64,000 nt of DNA from Azospirillum rugosum (GCF_017876155.1 NZ_JAGINP010000004.1:124001-188000), one strand, 5' to 3'; shown: positions 1-8,708, counted from the stretch's first letter. A program made the numbers and translations. Notes: generated by a model not told the origin, from the letters alone.

Positions 1-49
1 GCGCGAAGGTGCCGATCCCCATCCAAAGCGTGAGCGTCTTCGTGTGCAT
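1..49 (-). CDS. 5' end of an unidentified gene, cut by the window edge
   Basis: A leftward reading frame begins with ATG (complement of 47-49) and encodes MHTKTLTLWMGIGTFA before leaving the window. An AGGAAAGG ribosome-binding sequence lies about ten bases upstream. The hydrophobic start suggests a signal peptide or first membrane segment. It is divergent from the MFS gene. Nothing more can be said about its identity. Confidence 0.45.
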   Translation of the reverse strand, partial: MHTKTLTLWMGIGTFA

Positions 50-216
50 GCGGGGTTGCCTTTCCTGTTTCCCGTTTGGTGCGCGTTCGGCCTGCGCCTG
101 TTCGGCGCGTGTCCATGCGGCGTGTGTCGCGGTGCGATGCTCAACCCGCTATACTGAAATTGCGACTGAATCGCAATAGCTGTGCGCGACAACCGTGCGC
201 AACGAGGGCCCAGCGC

Positions 217-1596
217 ATGACGGGCTTGCCGGATCGGGGGTGCCGGCCGTGGCGCCGGTGGTGGCATAGTGTGCGCCCAAAGGACGCACCCCCGACCGGA
301 CAGGACACCCCCTTGGCCACCGACCAGACGGCACCGCCGGCAGCATCCGCCACCGCGCCCAGCGCCGGCACCCACGCCATTGGGCCGTCCGCCCCGGAAA
401 CGCCGCCGGTGCCCTTCGCGCTGCTGCTGGCGGAGGTGACCAGCGTCCAGGCGATCGCCACCCTGTCGGTCCTGACCATGGCGACCGTGGCTCCGCTGGC
501 GGCAAGCTCGCTGGGGGTGGGGGCGGAGGCGGTCGGCTACCAGATCAGCATCATCTACGGCGCCGGCGCGCTGGTGTCGGCGGTGGCCGGCCTCGTCGTG
601 CGGCGCTGGGGGGCGGGCACGGTCGGGGTCGCCGCCATGGCGCTCGGCCTGCTCGGCTGCCTGGGGCTCGCCACCGGACTGCTGTGGGTGGCGGCGCTGG
701 CGTCGGTGCTGATCGGGATCGGCTATGGGCTGGTCAACCCCTCCTCCTCCCACCTGCTGAACCGCTTCACGCCGCCGGCCCGGCGCAACCTCGTCTTCTC
801 GCTGAAGCAGACGGGCGTTCCGCTGGCCGGCGTGCTGGCCGGGCTGATCCTGCCGGGCATCGGCCAGTGGGCGGGGTGGCGCGGGGCGGCGCTGGCCGTC
901 GCCGCGCTGTTCGCCGTGCTGCTGGCGATCTTCGCGCCGGGCCGGCGGGTGTGGGACGACGACCGCAAGCCCGGCCTGATCCTGCGCGGCAAGCTGACGG
1001 AGGGCCCGCGGCTGGTCTGGCGGGAGCCGGCGCTGCGCGGCTTCGCCCTGATGGGCTTCTGCTTTTCGGCCATCCAGCTGTCCCTGATGGCCTTCACCGT
1101 CAACATGCTGGTGCACGACCTCGGCTGGCCGATCGTCACCGCCGGCCTCGCGGTGTCGGTGATGCAGTTGTCGGGGGCGGCGGCGCGCATCGGCTGGGGC
1201 CTGCTGGCCGACCGGCTGCGCTCCGGCACCGCGGTGCTGGCCGGCATCGGCGCCCTATCCATGGCGGCGGCGCTGGTCACGGCCACGCTGGCGCCGTCCT
1301 GGCCGTCCTGGGCGGTGGTCGCGGTGCTGGCGGTGTTCGGCGCCGGGGCCATCGGCTGGAACGGCGTCTTCCTGGCGGAGGTCGCGCGCGTCGCCCCGCC
1401 CGGCTCCGCGAGTGCGGCGACCGGGGGCGCCATGATGCTGACCTTCGCGGGCGTGGTGGTGGGCCCGGCGCTGTTCGCCACGGCCTACAACGCGGTCGGC
1501 AGCTACGGGCTGACCTTCGCCCTGATGGCCGTGTTCCCGGTGGCCGGCGCCCTGGCCGTGCTGCGGGCCGCCCGCCGGTCCAAAAGCGCCGCCTGA
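217..1596 (+). CDS. MFS transporter
   Basis: Predicted inner-membrane transporter of the major facilitator superfamily, 459 residues. About twelve hydrophobic segments start near residue 66, with the usual two six-helix halves joined by a charged loop rich in Arg and Asp (GRRVWDDDRKPG) near residue 225. The family exchanges small molecules using the proton gradient; the substrate cannot be read from the sequence. ATG at 217 is chosen because GAGGG lies nine bases upstream, but the first 65 residues are Pro/Ala/Thr-rich and look atypical, so a start at GTG 271 or TTG 313 is possible. No neighbour suggests a substrate. Confidence 0.82.
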   Translation: MTGLPDRGCRPWRRWWHSVRPKDAPPTGQDTPLATDQTAPPAASATAPSAGTHAIGPSAPETPPVPFALLLAEVTSVQAIATLSVLTMATVAPLAASSLGVGAEAVGYQISIIYGAGALVSAVAGLVVRRWGAGTVGVAAMALGLLGCLGLATGLLWVAALASVLIGIGYGLVNPSSSHLLNRFTPPARRNLVFSLKQTGVPLAGVLAGLILPGIGQWAGWRGAALAVAALFAVLLAIFAPGRRVWDDDRKPGLILRGKLTEGPRLVWREPALRGFALMGFCFSAIQLSLMAFTVNMLVHDLGWPIVTAGLAVSVMQLSGAAARIGWGLLADRLRSGTAVLAGIGALSMAAALVTATLAPSWPSWAVVAVLAVFGAGAIGWNGVFLAEVARVAPPGSASAATGGAMMLTFAGVVVGPALFATAYNAVGSYGLTFALMAVFPVAGALAVLRAARRSKSAA

Positions 1597-1932
1597 AGGC
1601 GCCCACCAACACCCTGGGTTGTAAAAACACCCGCACCGAATCGTTGGTTCGCCTTGGTCGCCGGTCCAGTGGGGCAGACGGACATAGCCTTCACCCCACC
1701 TCCTCCCCGCACGGTACCACGGGCGACTCCGACGGGTTCCCCCCTTGGAACATGGCAACCCGGCTTTCGCAATGGCGTTCTAAGGAAGGTGGTTCGTGCA
1801 TAATGCACAGGCCGGGACAACAAGGGCGAATACAAATGAAATGCAAGGATTCCTTGCTCCCGGTGCCAACGCAGTCCCGATAAGAGCCTTTCGCCGCCTT
1901 TTCCGCCCACAAACGTCGGAAAGCCCGCGCCT
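1597..1932. other. 336-base intergenic stretch
   Basis: No convincing gene. It lies between the MFS gene and the three-gene cassette starting at 1933 and is visibly less GC-rich towards its right end. A short perfect dyad GCAAGGA-T-TCCTTGC lies at 1843-1857, about 75 bases before the next start codon, and could be an operator; that is inference only. Confidence 0.4.
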
Positions 1933-3120
1933 ATGGACATGCGGACTCGTGTTCAGGACGATCGAGTTGCGGTCGACATCGACCTTTTGCCCATCTCTGA
2001 AATCGAAAATTTGCGCCAACTGTGGACCGACCTGGAATCACGCGCCGACGGGTCGTTCTTTCTGTCCTGGTCATGGATCGGCAACTGGCTGGCCTTTCTT
2101 CCGGCCAAGGCGCGCCCTCATCTTCTGATGGCGACTTGGCGAGGCCGCGTCGTCGGCCTGGCCCTGCTGTGCCCGCGCACGCTCTGGCGCTTCGGCCTGC
2201 TGCGCACGCGCTGCTGGCTGCTGCATGAAACCGGCGAGCGGGTCTTCGACCGCCTGTTCATGGAATACAACGGCATCCTCGCCGACCGGGCTTGCGCGCC
2301 CGACGTGCTGACCGCCTGCTTCGACTGGCTGGGCAGCCGCTTGACCAACTGGGACGAGCTGGTGCTGGGCGGGCTGGAGCCGGCGGCCGAGGCCGCCGTG
2401 CGCCGCGTGGCGCAGGGACAGGGCCACACGCTCCAGGTGCGGGTCGCCGACAGCACCCAATGGGTGGACCTTGACCTCGTGCGCCGTCAGGGCGGGGACT
2501 ACCTCGCCACGCTGGGCAAGAACACCCGCGCGACGGTGCGGCGCGCGTTGCGGCTTTATGCGGAGCGCGGCCCGCTCGACTACCGCGTTGCCGCCGACGC
2601 GGAGGAGGCTCTGGCCGATTTCCGCGCCATGGAGGTGCTGCACCAGTCGAGCTGGGCGGCCCGCGGCCAGTCCGGCGCCTTCTCCAACCCGTCCTTCCGC
2701 CCGTTCCACGAACGGCTGATCGCCACCGGCGTGCCGGCGGGGACCGTCCGGATGTGCCGGGTCAGCGTCGCGGGGCAGCCGGTCGGCTTCCTCTACAACT
2801 TCGTGCACCGCGGGCGGGTGATGAACTACCAGGGCGGCTTCGCCTACGAGGACGACAAGCGCGTCAAGCCCGGCCTGGTCAGCCACGTGCTCGCCGTCGA
2901 GGACACGCTGGCGAGAGGCGAGGGCTGCTACGACTTCATGTCGACCCCGGCCGGGCACAAGCCGCTGCTGTCCAACGCCGGGCAGCCGATGAACTGGCTG
3001 GCGCTCGGCCCGGACCGGCTAACCCGTCAGATCGACGCCCGTCTCCGTCAGGCGAAGTGCGGCCTGATAGAAAGGCTTAAGCGGTTGCCGCGCAGCCCCC
3101 TGGCCCCCATGAATCGGTGA
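1933..3120 (+). CDS. CelD/FemAB-like GNAT acyltransferase
   Basis: A 395-residue cytoplasmic protein with the BioF2-like/CelD acetyltransferase fold (Acetyltransf_6, GNAT superfamily, related to FemAB aminoacyl transferases). The second half carries the family pattern: a basic helix (TRATVRRALRLY), a helix with MEVLHQSSW, then strands ending GQPVGFLYNF and MNYQGGFAYED, with a conserved Pro-Gly (KPGLV) and SHVLAVEDTLARG before the terminal DFM. Members acylate polysaccharide, lipid or amine substrates; the acceptor is unknown here. It is followed 82 bases later by an ATP-grasp ligase and then a phosphoesterase on the same strand. No clear Shine-Dalgarno precedes ATG 1933; ATG 1939 is an alternative. 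Confidence 0.75.
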   Translation: MDMRTRVQDDRVAVDIDLLPISEIENLRQLWTDLESRADGSFFLSWSWIGNWLAFLPAKARPHLLMATWRGRVVGLALLCPRTLWRFGLLRTRCWLLHETGERVFDRLFMEYNGILADRACAPDVLTACFDWLGSRLTNWDELVLGGLEPAAEAAVRRVAQGQGHTLQVRVADSTQWVDLDLVRRQGGDYLATLGKNTRATVRRALRLYAERGPLDYRVAADAEEALADFRAMEVLHQSSWAARGQSGAFSNPSFRPFHERLIATGVPAGTVRMCRVSVAGQPVGFLYNFVHRGRVMNYQGGFAYEDDKRVKPGLVSHVLAVEDTLARGEGCYDFMSTPAGHKPLLSNAGQPMNWLALGPDRLTRQIDARLRQAKCGLIERLKRLPRSPLAPMNR

Positions 3121-3202
3121 CGGAATCGGTGACCGATTCCGCAACGCCGCGACATCCGGTCCCCCCGTATTTGGCCGCAATCCATTGGCGAAGGTCGTCA
3201 CG

Positions 3203-4387
3203 ATGAAGAACGCGTTCTCGAATGCCGCCATCGCCTGCGTGATGGGCGACATGGACATGGTGCGCCCGCTGGGGCTGGCCGGCGTGCGCTGCGCCGTGGT
3301 CACGCACCTGGGCACCCCGGCCCTGCATTCCCGCTACACCAAGGACGTGATCCTCTGGGAGGACGCGACCAAGAACCAGGACGCGCTGGTGGAGGAGATG
3401 GTCCGCTGGGGCCGCGCCCAGGCGGAGAAGCCCGTCCTCTTCTACCAGGACGACAACCAGCTGCTGATCGTGTCGCGCTACCGCGACCGGCTGGCGGAGG
3501 CCTTCCGCATCCCCATCGCCGACGCGGATCTCATCGAGGATCTGGTGGACAAGGGCCGCTTCCAGGATCTCGCGGAGCGGCTGGACCTGCCCGTCCCGGC
3601 GACCCGGCGCCTGTTCCCGACGCGCGACCTCGCCCCCGTCGCGCTGGACCTGCGCTTTCCCCTGATCATCAAGCCGCTGACCCGCCGCAAGATCTGGGAC
3701 CTGACGGAGGGGTTCGGCAAGGCGCTCCGGGTCAACGGCATCGACGAGCTGCGCGCCCTGTGGCCGAAGCTGGCGGCGGTCGGGCTGGACGTGCTGGCGC
3801 AGGAGATGATCCCCGGCCCGGAAACCCGGATCGAGAGCTACCACGTCTACGTCGACCCCCGGGGCTCCATCGCCGGGGAGTTCACCGGCCGCAAGATCCG
3901 CACCTACCCCCTGGAATACGGCCACAGCACGGCGCTGACCATCACCGACGAGCCGGACGTGGCGGCGCTCGGCCGCAAGATGGTGGAGGCTCTGGGGCTG
4001 ACCGGCGTCGCCAAGTTCGACTTCAAGCGCGCCCCGGACGGCGGCCTGCATCTGCTGGAGGTCAACCCGCGCTTCAACCTGTGGCACCATCTGGGCGCGG
4101 TGGCCGGCGTGAACCTGCCGGCGCTGGTCTACGCCGACGCGCTGGGGCTGCCCCGCCCGGCGGTCGGCAAGGCGCGGGTCGGCGCCTGCTGGTGCTCCAT
4201 GACCAAGGACCTGAAGGCCGCACGCGAGAGCGGCGTCCCGATGGGCGAATGGCTGTCCTGGATGATGCGTTGCGAGGCGAAGGCGCTGGTGCTGGACGAC
4301 CCCATGCCGTTCCTGTTCAACCAGTTCAACCGCTTCCTGCCCTCCAACATCCGGCGCACCCGCCCCGTGGACGCCCTGAAGGCCTGA
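3203..4387 (+). CDS. ATP-grasp carboxylate-amine ligase family protein
   Basis: A 394-residue ATP-grasp enzyme. The N-terminal third is a Rossmann-like preATP-grasp domain, followed by the ATP-binding lobe (FPLIIKPLTRRKIWDL, Lys for ATP) and the magnesium-binding C-terminal motif KFDFKRAPDG with LLEVNPRFNLWHH, where Glu and Asn normally bind metal. Such enzymes activate a carboxylate as acyl phosphate and join it to an amine. It resembles uncharacterised ATP-grasp proteins that modify polysaccharides or make small amide products. ATG 3203 is preferred over TTG 3185. The metallophosphoesterase gene starts 20 bases downstream, so the two are probably one transcript. Substrates are unknown. Confidence 0.75.
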   Translation: MKNAFSNAAIACVMGDMDMVRPLGLAGVRCAVVTHLGTPALHSRYTKDVILWEDATKNQDALVEEMVRWGRAQAEKPVLFYQDDNQLLIVSRYRDRLAEAFRIPIADADLIEDLVDKGRFQDLAERLDLPVPATRRLFPTRDLAPVALDLRFPLIIKPLTRRKIWDLTEGFGKALRVNGIDELRALWPKLAAVGLDVLAQEMIPGPETRIESYHVYVDPRGSIAGEFTGRKIRTYPLEYGHSTALTITDEPDVAALGRKMVEALGLTGVAKFDFKRAPDGGLHLLEVNPRFNLWHHLGAVAGVNLPALVYADALGLPRPAVGKARVGACWCSMTKDLKAARESGVPMGEWLSWMMRCEAKALVLDDPMPFLFNQFNRFLPSNIRRTRPVDALKA

Positions 4388-4407
4388 GCGGACGAAAGGC
4401 ACGGGCG

Positions 4408-5226
4408 ATGCGGATCGGCATCCTGTCGGACATCCACGCCAACCTGGAGGCCTTGCAGGCCGCGCTGGCCGACATGGGGTCGGCGGGTGTGGAGCGCATC
4501 GTCTGCCTGGGCGACATCGTGGGCTACAACACCGACCCGTCGGCCTGCATCGCCCTGCTGCGCGAGGGCGGCGCCCTGTGCATCGCCGGCAACCACGACC
4601 GGGCGGTGACCCGCCAGATCCCGACCGACGGATTCAGCGTCGGCGCCATCCGGGCGGTGGCCTGGACGCGCAAGCGCCTGTCGGCGGAGGAGATCGCCTG
4701 GCTCACAGCATTGCCGCTGAAGGCCGCGGTGGAGGACCAGTTGGTGGTGGTGCACGGCGCGCTGCATGTGGACGAGGGCTGCGAGCTGGTCCGGCTGAAC
4801 AGCGACGACCGCCTGCGCCAGTCCGCCCAGGCGCTGCTGGAGCATCCCTCCGGCGCCCGCGTCTGTGCCTTCGGCCACACGCACCGGCTGGGCGTCTATG
4901 AGTACCGGGCTGGGGAGCTGTGGACGCACGAGGGCGACGAGGTGGGCTTGCGCGACGGATCCGTCTACCTGCTGAATCCCGGCACCGTCGGCGAGCCGCG
5001 CACGGCCGAGCGCCGCGCGACCTACATCGTCTTCGACACGGTGAACCGGGTGGTGAACGTGCGCCGCGTGCCCTACGATGATGCAACCGCCTTCGCCAAG
5101 ACCCGCAAGGCCGGCATCCAGCCCCGCCGGCTGCTGGCCATCCCCGCCCCGATCCGCTCCACGCTGCAGGAGGGCCTGCGGCGAGTCGGCCTTTACGAAA
5201 TGGTGCGGCGGGTGATCAATTCGTAA
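4408..5226 (+). CDS. Calcineurin-like metallophosphoesterase
   Basis: A 272-residue phosphoesterase with the full metal-binding set: SDIH (Asp8, His10), GDIVGYN (Asp36), GNHD (Asn62, His63), VVHGALH near residue 116, and GHTH at 156-159. This is the YfcE/MJ0936-like family of dinuclear-metal phosphodiesterases and phosphatases. It is cytoplasmic, without signal peptide, and has an extra C-terminal tail of about 60 residues with several Arg and Pro. It follows the ATP-grasp gene by 20 bases and ends the cassette. The natural substrate is not indicated, though co-transcription suggests it removes a phosphate or nucleotide from a product or by-product of the ligase. Confidence 0.85.
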   Translation: MRIGILSDIHANLEALQAALADMGSAGVERIVCLGDIVGYNTDPSACIALLREGGALCIAGNHDRAVTRQIPTDGFSVGAIRAVAWTRKRLSAEEIAWLTALPLKAAVEDQLVVVHGALHVDEGCELVRLNSDDRLRQSAQALLEHPSGARVCAFGHTHRLGVYEYRAGELWTHEGDEVGLRDGSVYLLNPGTVGEPRTAERRATYIVFDTVNRVVNVRRVPYDDATAFAKTRKAGIQPRRLLAIPAPIRSTLQEGLRRVGLYEMVRRVINS

Positions 5227-5252
5227 GGGCGGCGCAACGGGCCGCCCCACCG

Positions 5253-5321
5253 TCAGTGAACGGTGGCGAGCATCAGCAGCGAGGCCGAGAGCGGCAGAAG
5301 GGCGAGCAGAAGCTTGAACAT
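5253..5321 (-). CDS. Putative 22-residue hydrophobic peptide
   Basis: A very short frame reads MFKLLLALLPLSASLLMLAT plus VH and stop, essentially one membrane-spanning helix with a single Lys at position 3. AGGGACAGGAA lies 8-18 bases before the ATG, a plausible ribosome-binding site. It lies convergent to the metallophosphoesterase gene, 26 bases past its stop. It could be a real single-helix small membrane protein or a chance frame; conservation would decide. Confidence 0.4.
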   Translation of the reverse strand: MFKLLLALLPLSASLLMLATVH

Positions 5322-5444
5322 GACCTGGGTTCCTGTCCCTGAACGGCCGGGACATTACCCTCATGCGCGGCGAATTTCTGTGATAAAGCGCACAGCCACC
5401 GCCGCACTTTTGTCACGGCAGATCTGCGCGAACGGGGCTCGGGA

Positions 5445-5621
5445 TCAGGCCGGATACCGGTCCCGGTATTTCACGATGACCCACAACGCGTGGATTATGC
5501 CCGGGATGTAGCCGAGCAGGGTCAGCAGGATGTTGATCCAGAACTGGGCGCCGAACCCCACCTGGAGGAAGACGCCCAACGGCGGCAGCAGAAGCGCCAG
5601 GATGATGCGTATGATGTCCAT
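5445..5621 (-). CDS. Pmp3/YqaE family stress membrane peptide
   Basis: A 58-residue proteolipid with two membrane helices: MDIIRIILALLLPPLGVFLQ, then a Gly-rich turn, then INILLTLLGYIPGIIHALWV and a basic end (KYRDRYPA). This matches the UPF0057/Pmp3 family, which in bacteria and yeast is induced by salt, cold or envelope stress and affects membrane potential. ATG 5621 gives the family's usual start; an in-frame GTG at 5636 would add five residues. No Shine-Dalgarno precedes the ATG, but an EcfG-like promoter ends nine bases upstream, so a leaderless transcript is possible. Confidence 0.88.
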   Translation of the reverse strand: MDIIRIILALLLPPLGVFLQVGFGAQFWINILLTLLGYIPGIIHALWVIVKYRDRYPA

Positions 5622-5629
5622 GCCTGAAC

Positions 5630-5654
5630 AACACACGGCGACGCCCGAGGTTCC
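5630..5654 (-). promoter_or_regulatory. Candidate EcfG (general stress sigma) promoter for the Pmp3 gene
   Basis: On the minus strand GGAAC (complement of 5650-5654) is followed after 16 bases by TGTT (5630-5633). The alphaproteobacterial EcfG consensus is GGAAC-N16/17-CGTT, so only the first base of the -10 box differs. The predicted transcript start falls at or just before the ATG. Confidence 0.45.
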
Positions 5655-5702
5655 AGCACATCCCCCATCATCCTTCGACGCGTGCGCCAGGAAAACGCAA
5701 CC

Positions 5703-5853
5703 ACCCCCTCTCCTGCCCCCGGCGGGAGAGGGAGGGGCCCGCCGCGCAAGCGGTGGGAGGGTGAGGGCTTGGTCATCCCGAGAAACCTTGCCCTCACCCT
5801 TCCCACGCTGGCGCGTGGGCCCCTTCCCTCTCCCAGCGGGGCTGGGAGAGGGG
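5703..5853. repeat. Long inverted repeat, copy 1 of a five-copy family
   Basis: Imperfect palindrome of about 150 bases between convergent ends and starts. The left arm carries CTCTCCTGCCCCCGGCGGGA and GGTGGGAGGGTGAGGGC, the right arm GCCCTCACCCTTCCCACG and CTCTCCCAGCGGGGCTGGGA. Related elements lie at 14882, 34675, 43050 and 62034. It sits directly behind the stop of the helicase gene and could act as a transcription terminator or RNA-stabilising structure. Confidence 0.75.
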
Positions 5854-5869
5854 AATGAATGCTGCGTCG

Positions 5870-8086
5870 CTATCGCCGCGGCCCGAAGCGCTTGCGCGGG
5901 GCGCCGCGGAAGCCGGCTTTCGGCGGCGGCTCGCGCCGATTTCCGGCGGAGCGGGCGCCGCGGGTGGCGAGCAGGTCGGACAGGCGCCGGCTGACCTCGG
6001 CCCGGCGGGCACGCACGGCCTCGCGCTCCGGGAACAGGGTCGGGAACTTGCGCGCCGCCCAGTAGTAGAGGTCGCAGGCGCGCGATGCCGCCTCCAGCGC
6101 GGCGCCGTCCAGACCGTCGAGCCGCGCCGGGACGATCCGGCCGATGGGCATGGCCTCCCCCGACTCGACCGCGCCGATGATGGTGGCGAGGATGCGGGCC
6201 TCCGCCTCCTCGTCCAGGTCGGCGGGGGCGAGCAGCAGGTCGAGCTTGGCCGCCAGCGGCAGCCGCCGCTCGTCCAGCAGCACCGCCAGCCGCCTCAAGC
6301 CCGACAGGTCGCCGACCCGGTAGGGCGAGCCGCCCGTGCGCGCGTCGGCGAAGCAGTCCACCAGCAGGACCGTTTCCTCCGTCCCCAGATGGTCCGCCAG
6401 ACGGGCCAGCATGCCGCGCGTCGGCCGCACGGTCAGCGGCGCCGTCGGCAGCAGGCGCGGGTCGCCTTTCTCAAGCAGGTTGCGCAGCGCCTGGGGCGTG
6501 CCGCGCCCGACGACTCCGAATTCCCCCGACTCGAACTTGCCGAAGCGGCCGGCGCGGCCGGCGATCTGCTTCACCTCGGTCGCGGTCAGGGGGCGGACGC
6601 TGCTGCCGTCGAACTTCTCCAGCGCGGTGAACAGGACGCGGCGGCAGGGCAGGTTCAGCCCCATGCCGATAGCGTCGGTCGCCACCACCACGTCGGCCTC
6701 CCCGGACAGGAAGCGCGCCGCCTCCCGCCGCCGCACCTCCGGCGCCAGCGCGCCGTAGACCGCCGCGACCGACATCCCCCTGGCCCGCAGCGTGTCACGC
6801 ACGGCGTGCACCTCGCGGCGGGAGAAGGCGATCAGGGCGTCGCCGGGCTCCACCTCTTCCCAGTTCAGGCGGCGGTCGATCATGGTCAGCGGCACCTTGC
6901 GCTCCAACTCGACCACCTCCAGCCGCTCGCCCAGATGTGCCGCCGCGCGCTCGACCAGCGGCCGCGCCTCGGGCGCGCCCAGGATGTAGACGGTCTCCGC
7001 CGGGGCGCCCATCAGCGCCGCGGTCCAGGCCCAGCCGCGGTCCGGGTCGGCGAGCATCTGGATCTCGTCGATCACCGCCACCTCCACCGGCCGGTCGGGG
7101 TCCATCACCTCGATGGTCGAGGCGGTATGGCGCGCGCCGGGGGTGGAAATCGCCTCCTCCCCCGTCAGCAGGGAGGCCGGCGTGCCCTCCGCGTTCAGCC
7201 GCTCCATGACCTCCAGCGCCAGCAGGCGCAGTGGTGCGAGGTAGACGCCGTCGTAGGCCCCCTTCAGCGCCTCGATCGCGTGGTGCGTCTTGCCGGAGTT
7301 GGTCGGGCCGACCACCAGCACCAGCCGCCGCCCCAGCCCGCGCGCCACGGGGAACAGCCGCTCGAACCGCGCGAAGTCGAAATGCCGGTCCACATAGGCG
7401 CGCCCGCGCGCCTCCGCCCTCTCCCACCGCCAGACGTCGAACTCCCGGTCCCAGCGGTCGAGCAGCTCGTCCACGCCGTGCCGGTTGCGCGCCGCCCGCG
7501 ACAGCCGCTCGGCCAGGCTGGCGAAGGTCCAGCCGTCCTCCGGCTCCCCCACCTCCGCCGCGTAGCGGTGCAGGCGGGCGGCCACACGCGACTGCGCCTC
7601 CTCCAGCGCGGAGGACAGGGCCGGGTCGCCTTCCAGCCGCAGCGTCAGCTCCTCGTCGGTCAGGTCGGCCAGTTCCAGCACGTCCAGCGTGCGGGAGACC
7701 TGGAGCCGCACCGGGGCGGCCAAGCCGGGCCAGGGCAGCTCGTCGGCGCGGACGGCGCGCAGGCGGGTGCGGTCGTCCGCCGGGTGCAGGCTGGTCGACC
7801 AGCCCTCCAGCGCGCGGCGCCCCTGGGCGAGCAGGTCGTTGCGCCGCCGGGCGCGGTCCAGAAGTCCCTCGATCTCCAGCAGGATGGCCTCCCGCCGCTC
7901 CGCCGGCACCAGCAGGTCGCGCTTCCCCCTGGGCAGCGGCAGGCCGAGCGGGACGAGGCCATGCCGTTCCGCATGCTCCACCCGCGCGACGCCGACGGCG
8001 GCCGGCGTCACCACGTCGGGGTGCGCAGAGGCCAGCTCGTGGACGAGGTTCGGGTCATGGGGAACGCTGTCATCGGGAAGGGACAT
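5870..8086 (-). CDS. Suv3-like ATP-dependent RNA helicase
   Basis: A 738-residue superfamily 2 helicase resembling mitochondrial SUV3 and its alphaproteobacterial relatives. Walker A is GPTNSGKT (260-267), motif II is DEIQ (340-343), motif III lies in YILGAPE, and motif VI is QIAGRAGRFG (507-516). The DEIQ and GRAGRFG signatures are typical of Suv3 rather than DEAD-box enzymes. A divergent 250-residue N-terminal region precedes the helicase core and a basic tail (RKRFGPRR) ends it. In mitochondria SUV3 unwinds RNA for degradation by polynucleotide phosphorylase; a role in RNA turnover here is inferred. The gene stands alone; the end is immediately followed by a long inverted repeat. Confidence 0.9.
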   Translation of the reverse strand: MSLPDDSVPHDPNLVHELASAHPDVVTPAAVGVARVEHAERHGLVPLGLPLPRGKRDLLVPAERREAILLEIEGLLDRARRRNDLLAQGRRALEGWSTSLHPADDRTRLRAVRADELPWPGLAAPVRLQVSRTLDVLELADLTDEELTLRLEGDPALSSALEEAQSRVAARLHRYAAEVGEPEDGWTFASLAERLSRAARNRHGVDELLDRWDREFDVWRWERAEARGRAYVDRHFDFARFERLFPVARGLGRRLVLVVGPTNSGKTHHAIEALKGAYDGVYLAPLRLLALEVMERLNAEGTPASLLTGEEAISTPGARHTASTIEVMDPDRPVEVAVIDEIQMLADPDRGWAWTAALMGAPAETVYILGAPEARPLVERAAAHLGERLEVVELERKVPLTMIDRRLNWEEVEPGDALIAFSRREVHAVRDTLRARGMSVAAVYGALAPEVRRREAARFLSGEADVVVATDAIGMGLNLPCRRVLFTALEKFDGSSVRPLTATEVKQIAGRAGRFGKFESGEFGVVGRGTPQALRNLLEKGDPRLLPTAPLTVRPTRGMLARLADHLGTEETVLLVDCFADARTGGSPYRVGDLSGLRRLAVLLDERRLPLAAKLDLLLAPADLDEEAEARILATIIGAVESGEAMPIGRIVPARLDGLDGAALEAASRACDLYYWAARKFPTLFPEREAVRARRAEVSRRLSDLLATRGARSAGNRREPPPKAGFRGAPRKRFGPRR

Positions 8087-8222
8087 CGCGGGTCTCGCAC
8101 TTCACTACTGCTTTTCTTAAAACCGTTTTGGCTTTTCGCAAAATCACACTGGCGGTCGGGGGCCCATCCGTGTCATGAGCCTGACCCCGCCGGGCATTCC
8201 GGCCCGGGGCAGGCATCAAGCC

Positions 8223-8708
8223 ATGACCAGACAACTCCGCGCAAAGATTCTGAGACCCGATCTCGATCCGGCCGACCGCAAGGGGGTATCGGGCACCGCC
8301 GCAGGGGGCACCGCCGCCGGAGAGACCCGCTGCCGCTGCTGCGGCCGGCCGGGCGGCGCCGTGGTGCGCTGCCTGCCGGACGGGCGCTGGTACGACCCGT
8401 CCGACCAGACCTGGCGCGACGGCCGCGGGCGCCGGGCCGCCTGGCCCGACGTGGTCGAATACGCGCAGACCCGCGACCTGAAGGTCGTCGTCCGCCCGCG
8501 CCAGCCCTCCGGCAACCCGGAGGCGCGGCCCAAGAGCCTGTGCCAGCGCTGCTACATGCAGGAGGAGGCGCTGCGCAACGCCATCCGCAACCGCATCCGC
8601 GCCCGCATGCGCCGGGCGCTGGGCGACCTGTTCCTCGGCGACTACTCCGCCCCCGGCATCCTGGAACGCGCCATGGAGCTGTACCGCCGCAAGCCCCGGC
8701 GGAGTTAG
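8223..8708 (+). CDS. Hypothetical protein with a four-cysteine cluster
   Basis: A 161-residue basic cytoplasmic protein of unknown function. Two CxxC pairs, CRCCGRP near residue 37 and CQRCYM near residue 106, could form a split zinc ribbon. Between them is WYDPSDQTWRDGRGRR, and the end is Arg-rich (RNRIRARMRRALGDL). The arrangement suggests nucleic-acid binding but gives no more. ATG 8223 is used because it starts the basic N-terminus directly; an upstream in-frame ATG at 8175 is possible. It is divergent from the helicase gene. Confidence 0.6.
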   Translation: MTRQLRAKILRPDLDPADRKGVSGTAAGGTAAGETRCRCCGRPGGAVVRCLPDGRWYDPSDQTWRDGRGRRAAWPDVVEYAQTRDLKVVVRPRQPSGNPEARPKSLCQRCYMQEEALRNAIRNRIRARMRRALGDLFLGDYSAPGILERAMELYRRKPRRS

